Shown here one piece after another: positions 8,958 through 16,285 of a DNA stretch of 40,198 nt; the stretch's first letter is position 1; the number at the start of each line of letters is the position of its first letter. A model generated the notes under the pieces. It saw only the letters and a list, made by a program, of their open reading frames with translations, was not told the DNA's origin and did no database searches. Position numbers and translations under genes: made by a program. The stretch comes from Cytophagales bacterium (GTDB lineage: Bacteria; Bacteroidota; Bacteroidia; Cytophagales; Thermoflexibacteraceae), in contig JAAFJS010000020.1 in the NCBI GenBank assembly GCA_013298985.1, positions 1 through 40,198 of the forward strand, read 5' to 3'.

Positions 8958-8988
8958 CAAACATAAATGATATATTACTTTTGCACAA
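8958..8988 (-). promoter_or_regulatory. Consensus promoter for the bestrophin remnant
   Basis: Read on the minus strand: TTG (8986-8988), 20 bases, TATGTTTG (8958-8965). Both elements and the spacing match the Bacteroidota housekeeping promoter (TTG-N19-21-TAnnTTTG). The predicted start of transcription is about 33 bases before the ATG at 8919. Confidence 0.7.
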
Positions 8989-9000
8989 GTACGCACTATA

Positions 9001-9049
9001 AAGTATAATACTTACTTTTTAGGTAGTAATATGCTTACTTTGAAGTAAG
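9001..9049. promoter_or_regulatory. Cluster of operator-like palindromes (candidate HxlR sites)
   Basis: Three palindromes stand side by side: AAGTAT-A-ATACTT (9001-9013), the imperfect TACTTACTTTTTAGGTAGTA (9009-9028), and CTTACTT-TG-AAGTAAG (9034-9049, perfect 7-bp arms). All share the half-site ACTT/AAGT, as expected of a dimeric winged-helix repressor. They lie just upstream of the -33 element of the minus-strand promoter and about 150-200 bases before the AAA ATPase gene. The downstream operon ends with an HxlR regulator, which makes it the natural candidate to bind here. Binding is inferred. Confidence 0.55.
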
Positions 9050-9196
9050 AATTTTGAAATAAGAAAGGAAATGGGCTTTTGATTAAATATTAAAATTTGT
9101 TAATTTTTACAAATAGAAAAAATATTTTATCTTTATCGTGTTTGCTAAAAATAAAAGCAATATTTGCAGATATTTTTCAAAAAAACATCTTATTTT

Positions 9197-10489
9197 ATGT
9201 TAATTCAGTTCTCTGTTAAAAATTACAAAATCTTTGCTGATGAAGTAAAGATTAGCATGGTAGCCTCAAAAGACGATACATTAAGAGAAAATAATGTATT
9301 TGACTCGGGTTTTGGGCATCATCTGCTTAAAAGTGCTGTTATCTATGGGGCAAATGCAAGTGGAAAAACCAAACTCATTAAGGCGATGGGTTTTATGCGA
9401 AATTTAGTAGAAAACTCAGGGACATATCAAAGCAATGGTAAAATCAATGTAGAGAATTTTCGTTTGAACACTCAAAATGAAAAAGAACCTTCTTTATTTG
9501 AAGTGATTTTTATCGAAAAAAACGAGATGTATCGTTATGGCTTTGAAGTTACCAAAGAAAAAATTATTTCAGAATGGCTTTTTGTGCGTCAAAATAATGA
9601 TAAACCGAAAGAAACAGAACTGTTTTATAGAAATGAACAAAATTTTGAATATAATAAAGCGAAGTTTAAAGTCAAAAATCTGATTGATGATGACAAAGTG
9701 AAACACAATACGCTACTTTTATCAAGGGCAGATGTAGATAATGAAAAGACTGCTAAAAAAGTATTTCATTGGATTACAGATAAATGGCGAACCATTTCAG
9801 GTTTAAATTCTAATAACTATTTGGGCTTTACTGCAAGTAAATTAGAAGACCAAGTATTTAAAAACCAAATTATTTCCTTTTTGAAAGATGCTGATTTAGG
9901 TATTCAAGATTTAAAACCAAAGTTAATGGATTTAGAAGACTTACCAAAACAGTTACAAGAATTGATTTTAAAAGAAAGTGAGGGAAAAGGAACAAAGATT
10001 TATGCAGACGTAACAACTTTCAGAAAAAAATACAATGGACTGAAAGAACCTATTGGTTTGGTTGAATTTTCAATGGAAGATGATGAGTCGTCAGGTACAG
10101 GAAAATATTTTGCTTTGTCTGCCCCTATTTTAGATAGTTTGCTCAATGGGCATATTTTTGTGGTTGATGAATTAGATGCGGCTTTACACCCTAATTTGGT
10201 TTGTAAAATAGTAGAATTATTCAATTCACCCAAAACCAACCCCAAAAATGCTCAATTAATCTTTAACACACATAATACTAATTTATTAAGCCCCGATGCT
10301 CAATTATTCAGACGTGACCAAATCTGGTTTACAGAAAAAAATCACTATGGGGGTGCTACTTTGTATTCTTTGGCAGATTTTAAAACAGATACAGTTCGTA
10401 AAGAAGATAATTATGAAAAAAATTATATCTCGGGGAGATACGGAGCTATTCCATTTTTGGGTGATTTTAGTAAAATTTTAAACTCTTAG
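9197..10489 (+). CDS. AAA15-type ATPase of an AbiL/RloAB-like defence pair
   Basis: 430 residues from the ATG at 9197. The protein begins MLIQFSVKNYKIFADEV, the usual start of COG1106/AAA15 proteins; a TTG 33 bases upstream is unlikely. The Walker A is GANASGKT (51-58) and the Walker B FVVDELDAALHP has D324 and E325. An ABC-signature-like SSGTGK precedes it, a histidine-containing FNTHNTNLL follows, and the C-terminal FRRDQIWFTEK and YISGRYGAIPFLG blocks are typical of RloA/AbiLi. The fold is an SMC/OLD-like ATPase with a short insert instead of a long coil. It would control the partner gene product, which starts two bases after this stop, in phage-triggered growth arrest. Mechanism is inferred from the family. 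Confidence 0.85.
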   Translation: MLIQFSVKNYKIFADEVKISMVASKDDTLRENNVFDSGFGHHLLKSAVIYGANASGKTKLIKAMGFMRNLVENSGTYQSNGKINVENFRLNTQNEKEPSLFEVIFIEKNEMYRYGFEVTKEKIISEWLFVRQNNDKPKETELFYRNEQNFEYNKAKFKVKNLIDDDKVKHNTLLLSRADVDNEKTAKKVFHWITDKWRTISGLNSNNYLGFTASKLEDQVFKNQIISFLKDADLGIQDLKPKLMDLEDLPKQLQELILKESEGKGTKIYADVTTFRKKYNGLKEPIGLVEFSMEDDESSGTGKYFALSAPILDSLLNGHIFVVDELDAALHPNLVCKIVELFNSPKTNPKNAQLIFNTHNTNLLSPDAQLFRRDQIWFTEKNHYGGATLYSLADFKTDTVRKEDNYEKNYISGRYGAIPFLGDFSKILNS

Positions 10490-10491
10490 AG

Positions 10492-11277
10492 ATGGCAAGA
10501 ATTAATGACAAAGGCAAACGGCAAAAAGCTAAAAAAGTTACCCACAATCAACAAAAGCAAAAGAAACGTGATGAACTACCTAATTTAGAAAGGCAGGCAC
10601 CAGTAATTTTACAAGCTGCAAAAATATTAATTGTTTGCGAAGGTAAAAATACAGAAAAGTCTTATTTTGAACAATTTAGGCGTATTCTTAGGTTTTCAAA
10701 TATTACCATTGAAGTTATACCTGCACCTATTGGTATTAAGCCCAGAGGCACAGACCCAAAAACTATTGTGGCAAAGGCAAAAAAAACACAAGCTACTGAA
10801 AAGCAAAAAAGCACGCCTTTTAGTAAAGTTTGGTGTGTATTTGACCATGACCCATTGCCAAGTAATCCTAAGAAAAGTGTAAATTTCAATAATTACATCA
10901 AAAAGGCTGAAAGTTTAGGCTTTGGAGTTGCCTATTCTAATCAAGCATTTGAATATTGGTTACTTTTGCATTTTGAAAATCATTTAGGAACTCCTTTACA
11001 TAGAGATGAATACTATGATAAAATCAATGGTTATCTAAATTTATTGGGGTTAGCATATGATAAGAACAGCAAATTAGTTACCGAAGATATTTTTGAAACC
11101 TTACAAATAATAGACTCAAAAACAGGCAAAACTCGTCAAGATTTGGCAATTGAAAGAGCAAAAAATATTATGGAAAAGTGGGCAGCAGAAGACCCAAGCC
11201 GTTCTAATCCTGCGAAAGAAGAGTCCTCAACCACTGTTTTTAAGTTAGTGGAAGAACTAATTAACTATAAATCTTAA
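10492..11277 (+). CDS. RloB-like (TOPRIM-like) effector of the AbiL/RloAB-type pair
   Basis: 261 residues with a very basic N-terminus (about residues 1-28), then KILIVCEGKNTEKSYFEQF with E50 and E55, and a second acidic motif VFDHD (D118, D120). Together these give the E ... DxD arrangement of TOPRIM-like metal-dependent nucleases. NQAFEYWLLLHFENH (E154, H160) is the RloB hallmark. RloB/AbiLii proteins are encoded with AAA15 ATPases and are thought to be the toxic nuclease part. Translation is probably coupled to the ATPase gene (two-base gap), and the HxlR gene follows 12 bases later. The nuclease role is inferred from motifs and context. Confidence 0.85.
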   Translation: MARINDKGKRQKAKKVTHNQQKQKKRDELPNLERQAPVILQAAKILIVCEGKNTEKSYFEQFRRILRFSNITIEVIPAPIGIKPRGTDPKTIVAKAKKTQATEKQKSTPFSKVWCVFDHDPLPSNPKKSVNFNNYIKKAESLGFGVAYSNQAFEYWLLLHFENHLGTPLHRDEYYDKINGYLNLLGLAYDKNSKLVTEDIFETLQIIDSKTGKTRQDLAIERAKNIMEKWAAEDPSRSNPAKEESSTTVFKLVEELINYKS

Positions 11278-11289
11278 CTATCTTATCCA

Positions 11290-11622
11290 ATGCCAAAGTT
11301 TGAATTTAATGGAAAAGAATACAACAATCCTGTGGAACTGTCTTTGGACATCATTGGTGGGAAGTACAAAATGCCTATTCTGTGGCGATTAAAAGACAAA
11401 GTGTGGCGTTACGGCGAACTCAAAAAGGATTTGGGGAAAATCACGCACAAAATGCTCACCGAACAGCTACGAGAACTGGAAAGTGATGGACTCGTACATC
11501 GCAAAGTCTATCCTGAAATCCCGCCCAAGGTCGAGTATTCCATCACAGAAATTGGGCAAAAAGCCATTCCTATCATAGAAATGTTGCGGAAATTTGGGGA
11601 AGATTTTAGGCTGGGGAATTAA
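11290..11622 (+). CDS. HxlR-family winged-helix transcriptional regulator
   Basis: 110 residues. The N-terminal LSLDIIGGKYKMPILWRLKD and the recognition region KDLGKITHKMLTEQLRELESDGLVHRKVY, then the wing PPKVEYSITEIGQKAIPII, are the HxlR signature. The usual Cys-Pro-Val at the start of the domain is Asn-Pro-Val here, and the protein has no cysteine at all, so the thiol-based sensing known from YodB/HypR-type members is excluded. It is the third gene of the AAA15-RloB operon, 12 bases behind it. It probably binds the palindromes at 9001-9049. Whether it represses the defence pair or only the older left-hand gene is open. Confidence 0.85.
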   Translation: MPKFEFNGKEYNNPVELSLDIIGGKYKMPILWRLKDKVWRYGELKKDLGKITHKMLTEQLRELESDGLVHRKVYPEIPPKVEYSITEIGQKAIPIIEMLRKFGEDFRLGN

Positions 11623-11940
11623 AGTGTGGTAATACCTTTGACTAATTTCCTTTCAATACATCTGCGTTCGTATTTTTTTTCACCCCTAAAATAATGATGT
11701 AAAAAAACCGCCTTCGTTTACAAAGTTACAACTTTTCATTTTGGAAACATCATGATGCAAAGCAACTGAAAATTACACTTTTCCAGCATAACTTTTTCAG
11801 TTATTCTCTCACACTTATCAAAATAGCAGCTTCATTTATCAAAACTCACGTTTTAATCACTATTTTTTGAGCTAACTTTGATTAGACAATTTCAAATGTG
11901 CCAGTGTAGAAAAAACGAAATCCATAATTACTAAAAAACA
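11623..11940. other. Intergenic stretch with one -7 element
   Basis: About 320 AT-rich bases with no gene that I can support. The only signal is TAACTTTG at 11873-11880, an exact TAnnTTTG box 60 bases before the lipoprotein ATG. The -33 position has TTT instead of TTG. Confidence 0.5.
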
Positions 11941-12729
11941 ATGAAAATATTACATAATCTATTATTTATCTTCTTGATAATCATTTATTTATCTTGTGAA
12001 AATAAAGAAACAGGACATCTCAAAGATACGCAGACTGGGAAGGATACTATTTTGACAGAAAAAACGCCTTTACCCACAGCTAATACACTGGAAAAGAGGC
12101 AGATGGATAGTAATTTACTAAGGATTATCTCTAAGTTCCAAGATACTACTTTCGCCCCTTTTGGCAAAATCTCTGAGGGGGTATTGGAGCAAACCAAAAA
12201 AGGGATAGAGCTACACACAGAGGAAGTAAGGCTACTGACGCAATATGTGGCAGCGCATTGGTCGCTGGACTTTCCCAAGTTTTATCTAAAAAAATTCTAC
12301 GAAATAGACTCCGCAAAGCAAATAAATCAATACAAAAATTGGTTACAAAATAATAACAGTGAGGGAAATATCATTCAAACAACGATTTATGCCAATCAAA
12401 AAATGAATTTTTATGGGGAAACAGATTTGCTCTTTTGGACGCTACACCACCGAACGGCTGAAGCCTGTCCTTTTGCGGAAGGGCAAGTGATTTTTGCAAC
12501 TATTGTCCATGAAGGGCAGCTCGGAGATACTTTCATTTTGGCGAGTCGTCTATCTGCGGGCGACGCACCTATTTCCTCTGAAACAACTGTGCAAACCCTG
12601 CTTTTGGGTGATGCAAGCATGAAATTGGCTTATCATCAGGAAGTCCATGAGGACAATACGCTGATTAAGAAGGAGAGAAAAGTGTGTAAAATGAGCATAA
12701 AAGACGGCAAGGTACGGTTTGAGAAGTAG
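11941..12729 (+). CDS. Lipoprotein of unknown function
   Basis: 262 residues. A hydrophobic signal (residues 4-17) ends in a lipobox YLSC with Cys19, followed by ENKET, so this is a lipid-anchored envelope protein. After a Thr/Glu-rich linker (about 20-60) comes a mixed alpha/beta domain with a DTFILASRLSAGDAPISSETTV strand-turn region split by short loops. I see no catalytic signature and no family I can name. It has its own -7 element. Its stop codon is the first part of a short ACA-loop palindrome that belongs to the repeat family of this region. Confidence 0.65.
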   Translation: MKILHNLLFIFLIIIYLSCENKETGHLKDTQTGKDTILTEKTPLPTANTLEKRQMDSNLLRIISKFQDTTFAPFGKISEGVLEQTKKGIELHTEEVRLLTQYVAAHWSLDFPKFYLKKFYEIDSAKQINQYKNWLQNNNSEGNIIQTTIYANQKMNFYGETDLLFWTLHHRTAEACPFAEGQVIFATIVHEGQLGDTFILASRLSAGDAPISSETTVQTLLLGDASMKLAYHQEVHEDNTLIKKERKVCKMSIKDGKVRFEK

Positions 12730-12743
12730 TAATTACAAATTAC
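12729..12743. repeat. ACA-loop palindrome (dispersed family, copy 1)
   Basis: GTAATT-ACA-AATTAC: perfect 6-bp arms and the three-base ACA loop shared by the other copies in this window, followed by GACTAA as in the copy near 22.6 kb. It overlaps the last base of the lipoprotein stop codon and lies between convergent genes. Confidence 0.5.
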
Positions 12744-12764
12744 GACTAACAGATTTTTCTTCCA

Positions 12765-13505
12765 TTAGAACAGTTTTTTGATGCTCTTTTTCAACTGATG
12801 TAAGTAGTAAAAGGCTTTCCCACGAACGGGAATTCTATAGGCAAAACCATATTTCATTGCTTGTACGCAGGGCGCGCATTTCCCACAGGGCAATTCCCTG
12901 ACAGGAGCATGACAAAACCACGTCAGTTCCATTATCTGAATAAACCGATGTTCGATTGCATACGCTTTACAGTCCAATTTTGTCATCTCGATAAGCGGAA
13001 ACTCAAAATGTTTGAATAGTTGATATGCCTCAGAGGTACTTGCCAATTTATTTACTGTATTACCTTCATTTTGTGTAGATTCAATGTGATTGACTATATA
13101 AAAATCCACCCAGTAAGGCTGCCTATTTAGAAGATGCGATGGAGGTTTTTCGACTCCTATTTCTAAGGGAATTTGATTTTCTTCTACAAACAATGCCAGC
13201 CATTCGTATTGTGTGCCTATGTGCGTTTTTTCCTTGATTTGGTGGTAAATTTCTCTGATTTTTGAGTTTGGCTGTAAACTACTCACTTCAAAAAACTTAG
13301 TCCTCAATAACAGCTCTTTGGTGTGTGGATACTGCACAAAAACAGCATGGCGAATGTTATTCATTGCTTGTAGTTCCTTGTAGGTGGAATGACGTGAAGG
13401 GTCTAATAAATAATATGGCTGCACTTCCTCTTTCTTCACAATGAGTAAATCTAACAAGCGAAAAGTGGAATCCCAGCCCGATGTCCATAAAAGATGGTGT
13501 AACAT
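12765..13505 (-). CDS. QueC-like PP-loop protein (7-cyano-7-deazaguanine synthase superfamily)
   Basis: 246 residues. The N-terminus has a PP-loop variant, WTSGWDSTFRLL (S9-G-W-D-S13, instead of SGGxDS), which binds ATP for adenylation. The C-terminal part has four cysteines C198, C207, C210, C213 (C-x8-C-x2-C-x2-C, in ELPCGKCAPC), close to the zinc site of QueC. QueC converts 7-carboxy-7-deazaguanine to the nitrile preQ0. No queD, queE or queF gene is nearby, so this may be a divergent homologue with another target; QueC-like proteins also occur in some defence systems (QatC, type IV CBASS). It lies between an unrelated lipoprotein and the accessory array. Confident in the fold, not in the reaction. 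Confidence 0.75.
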   Translation of the reverse strand: MLHHLLWTSGWDSTFRLLDLLIVKKEEVQPYYLLDPSRHSTYKELQAMNNIRHAVFVQYPHTKELLLRTKFFEVSSLQPNSKIREIYHQIKEKTHIGTQYEWLALFVEENQIPLEIGVEKPPSHLLNRQPYWVDFYIVNHIESTQNEGNTVNKLASTSEAYQLFKHFEFPLIEMTKLDCKAYAIEHRFIQIMELTWFCHAPVRELPCGKCAPCVQAMKYGFAYRIPVRGKAFYYLHQLKKSIKKLF

Positions 13506-13579
13506 TTTACGACTTTGATTTTATACGAAAGTTAGCACTTCTATTACTTCATAGGCGATAAATTTGATAGGCGTAAAGC

Positions 13580-13632
13580 ACTTTTAAACAAGTGAATGTA
13601 ATTTCCCAATAAGTGTTTTAAAATCACTTATT
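13580..13632. repeat. Inverted repeats upstream of the QueC-like gene
   Basis: CACTT-TTAAAC-AAGTG (about 13580-13595) and AATAAGTG / CACTTATT (13608-13615 and 13625-13632) lie in the 225-base gap before the QueC-like start. The shared CACTT/AAGTG half-sites suggest a protein-binding region. The rest of the gap holds no gene. Confidence 0.35.
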
Positions 13633-13730
13633 CAAAATTGTGAATCTGTGTAAATAATACTGATTTAGAGTAAATTAACAATTGAAAATAAATAAATCAC
13701 ACCTCTTTAAACACCCATTCATGCAAATGA

Positions 13731-14478
13731 TTATTGATGTTTTTTTAATAAATCTGAGGCTATCTGGCTGGCTTTTTTTGCTGGTAAGCCTTGTCTCATC
13801 TGCCTATACGCATTAGCAATTCTAAAATAATATTCGTGTAAAAAGATGATTTTGGTGCGATGATATTCCCCCCAATAAATGTGTTTAGGCTTTTCCTCTT
13901 TTGGGGCATAAATCGGGTAGTATTCCATTGCTTGCTGACCATTATGAAAAGGTATTTTGGTCGCTTCCATCGCTTGGATTTTCTTTTTGTAAAATTTGAT
14001 TGCTTCGATTATATTCCCTTCATTTTCAAGAATTTTTGCCCAAAGTTCGCAAGGTGTTTGGTAATTGTTTTCTCTAATTATGATTGCCTTTTCCAAGTAT
14101 TCCTTTGCTTTCTCTACATTATTTTGCAAAAGATAAATTTGGGCGATTTGGGTCAAAGCAGTTTGCGTAGAAGGTGGATAAATAAATCTCTCAGCATAGT
14201 TCGAATTAAAAGGAATGAGATTATTGGGCAATAATTGCGGTTCTAATGCCACAAATTTCTCATAATAGGCAAATGCCTCTCATCTATTTGCTCCTCTGTC
14301 CAAGTGCTGGGCGTTTCGATGGCGGTTATCAAACACGCTAAAAAAAGTGCGTAAGTAGATTTTTCGCTTTGTTTGGATTGGAGAATGGTATAAAGCGACT
14401 GAAAAAAAACTCTTCTTCAATGTAAGCCTCTTTAATATCCATTTCAAGGGCTTTTTTTATGTAGATTTCTGTGGTCAT
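13731..14478 (-). pseudogene. TPR protein gene broken by two frameshifts
   Basis: A single protein can be read across three frames. It starts at the ATG at 14478 (MTTEIYIKKALEMDIKEAYI), leaves the frame at a run of eight T near 14402-14410, continues as SLYTILQSKQSEKSTYALF to TEEQIDE, shifts again near 14280 and continues as AFAYYEKFVALEPQ to the stop at 13731. Each break is explained by one missing base. The last part has a TPR unit (IAQIYLLQNNVEKAKEYLEKAIIIRE) and a second (AIKFYKKKIQAME). The intact product would be about 249 residues, cytosolic. Homopolymer sequencing error is a real alternative for the first break. It belongs to the accessory array that follows. Confidence 0.65.
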
Positions 14479-14514
14479 TGTTAGGGATTAAAAACTGAAT
14501 AAGAATAAGTTACA

Positions 14515-14622
14515 GGATTTGTAATCACGACTTTATAGAATAGGGGGATTCAAAATCCCCAATAAGAGGGTCTGGATTACAAATCCAGACCAGCAACATC
14601 AGCTAAGAATCCAGACCAGCTA
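14515..14622. repeat. Three-hairpin repeat cluster, copy 1
   Basis: Three palindromes in fixed order: a decayed GGATT-TGT-AATC (14515-14526), GGGGATT/AAATCCCC (about 14544-14560), and a perfect 9-bp GTCTGGATT / AATCCAGAC around ACA (14570-14590). A half unit (GAATCCAGACCAGCTA) follows at 14607-14622. The spacers AATAAGAGG and the trailing CAGC are shared with the copies near 15.1 and 16.2 kb. The end of the cluster lies inside the 3' end of the gene at 14603-15043. Confidence 0.8.
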
Positions 14623-15043
14623 CGGGACTTATTTCTCCTTCTAAATTGAGTTTTAAAGTATAGTTAAAAGCATCATAATGGTCTTCAATCCAAGTTCCAT
14701 TCCTAAAAATAAAAGATAAACGCAAACCTGCACAATGACTCGCACGTATCACCAGATTATCGCCTTCCTTGGGCGTATAGTCAAAATCAAAGCAATTTCT
14801 ATCATTCAGATTCAAGAGAACCCACTCCGCAGTCAGCCCTTCGCCAATATTTGAGGCAGGCAATAGATATTTGCCTACCATTCTCAATGCGTGTTTTTCC
14901 ACAAATTCGTACAAATACCAGCGATACGTTTGAGCATTGTCTGCTTGATTCTTTTTATTTCGCCTCCAATTTTTGTTGTGAATGACTGGCTTTTCTTTGC
15001 CCTCACAGGTACATAAAATAAAGCCTTTTTCAAAGTTACACAT
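14603..15043 (-). CDS. Small cytosolic protein of the immunity-like array
   Basis: 146 residues from an ATG, no signal or membrane segment. It begins MCNFEKGFILCTC, a start I associate with small Bacteroidota proteins found near polymorphic toxins, and continues with WRRNKKNQADNAQTYRWYLYEF and a C-terminal strand pair. No enzyme motif is seen. The last five codons (AGLDS) and the stop are encoded by the repeat half unit CAGACC-type sequence at 14607-14622, so the reading frame runs into the repeat. It could be an orphan immunity protein; this is an inference from size, composition and setting. Family not recognised. Confidence 0.6.
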   Translation of the reverse strand: MCNFEKGFILCTCEGKEKPVIHNKNWRRNKKNQADNAQTYRWYLYEFVEKHALRMVGKYLLPASNIGEGLTAEWVLLNLNDRNCFDFDYTPKEGDNLVIRASHCAGLRLSFIFRNGTWIEDHYDAFNYTLKLNLEGEISPVAGLDS

Positions 15044-15109
15044 AGAATTTAGTAATTTTAAGCCCTGAATCTGAATGGGAATAAAGTTTCAAATAAGTTA
15101 GTTTGAGTT

Positions 15110-15217
15110 AGTCAGGATTTGTAACCCTGACTTTTAGAATAAGGGGATTTTAAATCCCCAATAAGAGGGTCTGGATTACAAATCCAGACCAGCTAAATTT
15201 GTAATCCAGACCAGCTA
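15110..15217. repeat. Three-hairpin repeat cluster, copy 2
   Basis: AGTCAGGATT-TGT-AACCCTGACT (15110-15132, one mismatch), GGGGATTT-T-AAATCCCC (15143-15159, perfect) and GTCTGGATT / AATCCAGAC around ACA (15169-15189, perfect), then a second half unit TTTGTAATCCAGACCAGCTA (15198-15217). It sits directly behind the stop codon of the gene at 15231-15656. Confidence 0.85.
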
Positions 15218-15230
15218 AGAAGTAAAACTC

Positions 15231-15656
15231 CTACACATTTTTTAAATCTAAGGAAATTAAAACTTCTTCTATGAAAAAGCCTTTGATAAAAGTTCGCACG
15301 TCTTCGGGCATTTGCCAGATAAAATCGTTGAGTTGTGGATATTGATTGCTTCTATGACCTCTATCTACCAAAGCCTCTATAAAGCTCACATAGACAGGGT
15401 TTTGCACAGTGTCATCACTCTCGGCAAGCAATAAATTGATGCAGCCTGCAATTTTTTGGATTAAGACATGGTCGTCTTTTTTTAAACCTTCATTTATCAG
15501 AAAATCAGCAAATCGCTCAAATGAATAATGAGCATTATCGTATTGGAAAAATGGTACGCCAAAAAAAGAATCACTTTCCATAAAAAGTGGAAAATGTGCC
15601 CTAAAATGCGCCTCTAAATCTTCTAATGTGATTGTTTTCTTTTCCAAATTACTCAT
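15231..15656 (-). CDS. Immunity-like cytosolic protein, paralogue A
   Basis: 141 residues, no export signal. The C-terminal half (from NPVYVSFIEALVDRGHR through DFIWQMPEDVRTFIKGFF to DLKNV) is nearly identical to paralogue B at 16286-16702, while the N-terminal halves differ widely. The fold is predicted mostly helical; no catalytic motif is seen. The start overlaps the stop of the upstream gene by eight bases (ATGAGTAA), which indicates translational coupling. Size, acidic helical character and tandem variants fit immunity proteins of contact-dependent or polymorphic toxins, but no toxin is in view. I do not know the family name. Confidence 0.65.
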   Translation of the reverse strand: MSNLEKKTITLEDLEAHFRAHFPLFMESDSFFGVPFFQYDNAHYSFERFADFLINEGLKKDDHVLIQKIAGCINLLLAESDDTVQNPVYVSFIEALVDRGHRSNQYPQLNDFIWQMPEDVRTFIKGFFIEEVLISLDLKNV

Positions 15657-16125
15657 ATTCTCGCCCTATTTGAATCATTGCAAGTAAAGTACCCCATTTT
15701 GGAGGGTTCTCTAAGATATATTCGGTTTCATCGTCCATCATATAAGCCGCCCCACGCTCTAAAATGATGCTAATTTTCCAGTTAAAAAGAGAGTCGTCGT
15801 AGCTCATGCCCGTTTCGCTACTTTTGGGAATCCCATTTTCCTCGATGTTGCGGATTTGCCCTTTCAAGTATCGCAAAAGTTTGTCAATCTCTTCCAGATT
15901 TTCCAGTGAAATCACGCCGTTATGGTCTAAGGGGTTGCGCCCTTCCAAAGATTCTCCTTTCGCTACTTGCCCTGCCCTTGTCAATAGCTCCACCAAAAGC
16001 TCCCACGTGAGCTTTTTGAACTTATAAATCTCTATCAAGCCGCAAAGCGCTTGGTAATATTCTTTTAGTCCGCAGTCGCCCAAAGGAAGCATAGAAACTT
16101 GATGATAAAATTTTCTATTGGTCAT
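15649..16125 (-). CDS. Small cytosolic protein coupled to paralogue A
   Basis: 158 residues from an ATG, no signal peptide. Mostly helical (LKEYYQALCGLIEIYKFKKL, LVELLTRAGQVAKG, IDKLLRYLKGQIRNIEENG), with a C-terminal stretch SIILERGAAYMMDDETEYI. No motif or family recognised. It overlaps the next gene by eight bases, so the two are translated together and may act as a pair. The upstream flank is repeat cluster copy 3, the downstream flank (after paralogue A) is copy 2, so the pair looks like one module of the array. Confidence 0.6.
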   Translation of the reverse strand: MTNRKFYHQVSMLPLGDCGLKEYYQALCGLIEIYKFKKLTWELLVELLTRAGQVAKGESLEGRNPLDHNGVISLENLEEIDKLLRYLKGQIRNIEENGIPKSSETGMSYDDSLFNWKISIILERGAAYMMDDETEYILENPPKWGTLLAMIQIGREYE

Positions 16126-16186
16126 TTAAGTATTTGATTTTCAGTGGTTTTTAAATCTATCTAAATCTTTCTGTGCGACGTAAGTT

Positions 16187-16270
16187 AGTCAGGATTTGTA
16201 ATCCTGACTTTTAGAATAAGGGGATTTTAAATCCCCAATAAGAGGGTCTGGATTACAAATTCAGACCAGC
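16187..16270. repeat. Three-hairpin repeat cluster, copy 3
   Basis: AGTCAGGATT-TGT-AATCCTGACT (16187-16209, perfect 10-bp arms), GGGGATTT-T-AAATCCCC (16220-16236) and GTCTGGATT-ACA-AATTCAGAC (16246-16266, one G-T mismatch), with the same spacers as copy 2. It lies directly behind the stop of paralogue B. Confidence 0.85.
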
Positions 16271-16285
16271 TAAGAAGTAAAACTC

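Noticed and set aside
14515-16270. Integron gene-cassette array with attC sites
   Set aside because: The clusters are three separate hairpins without attC core sites, and no tyrosine integrase gene is in view. I keep only the descriptive cassette-like layout.
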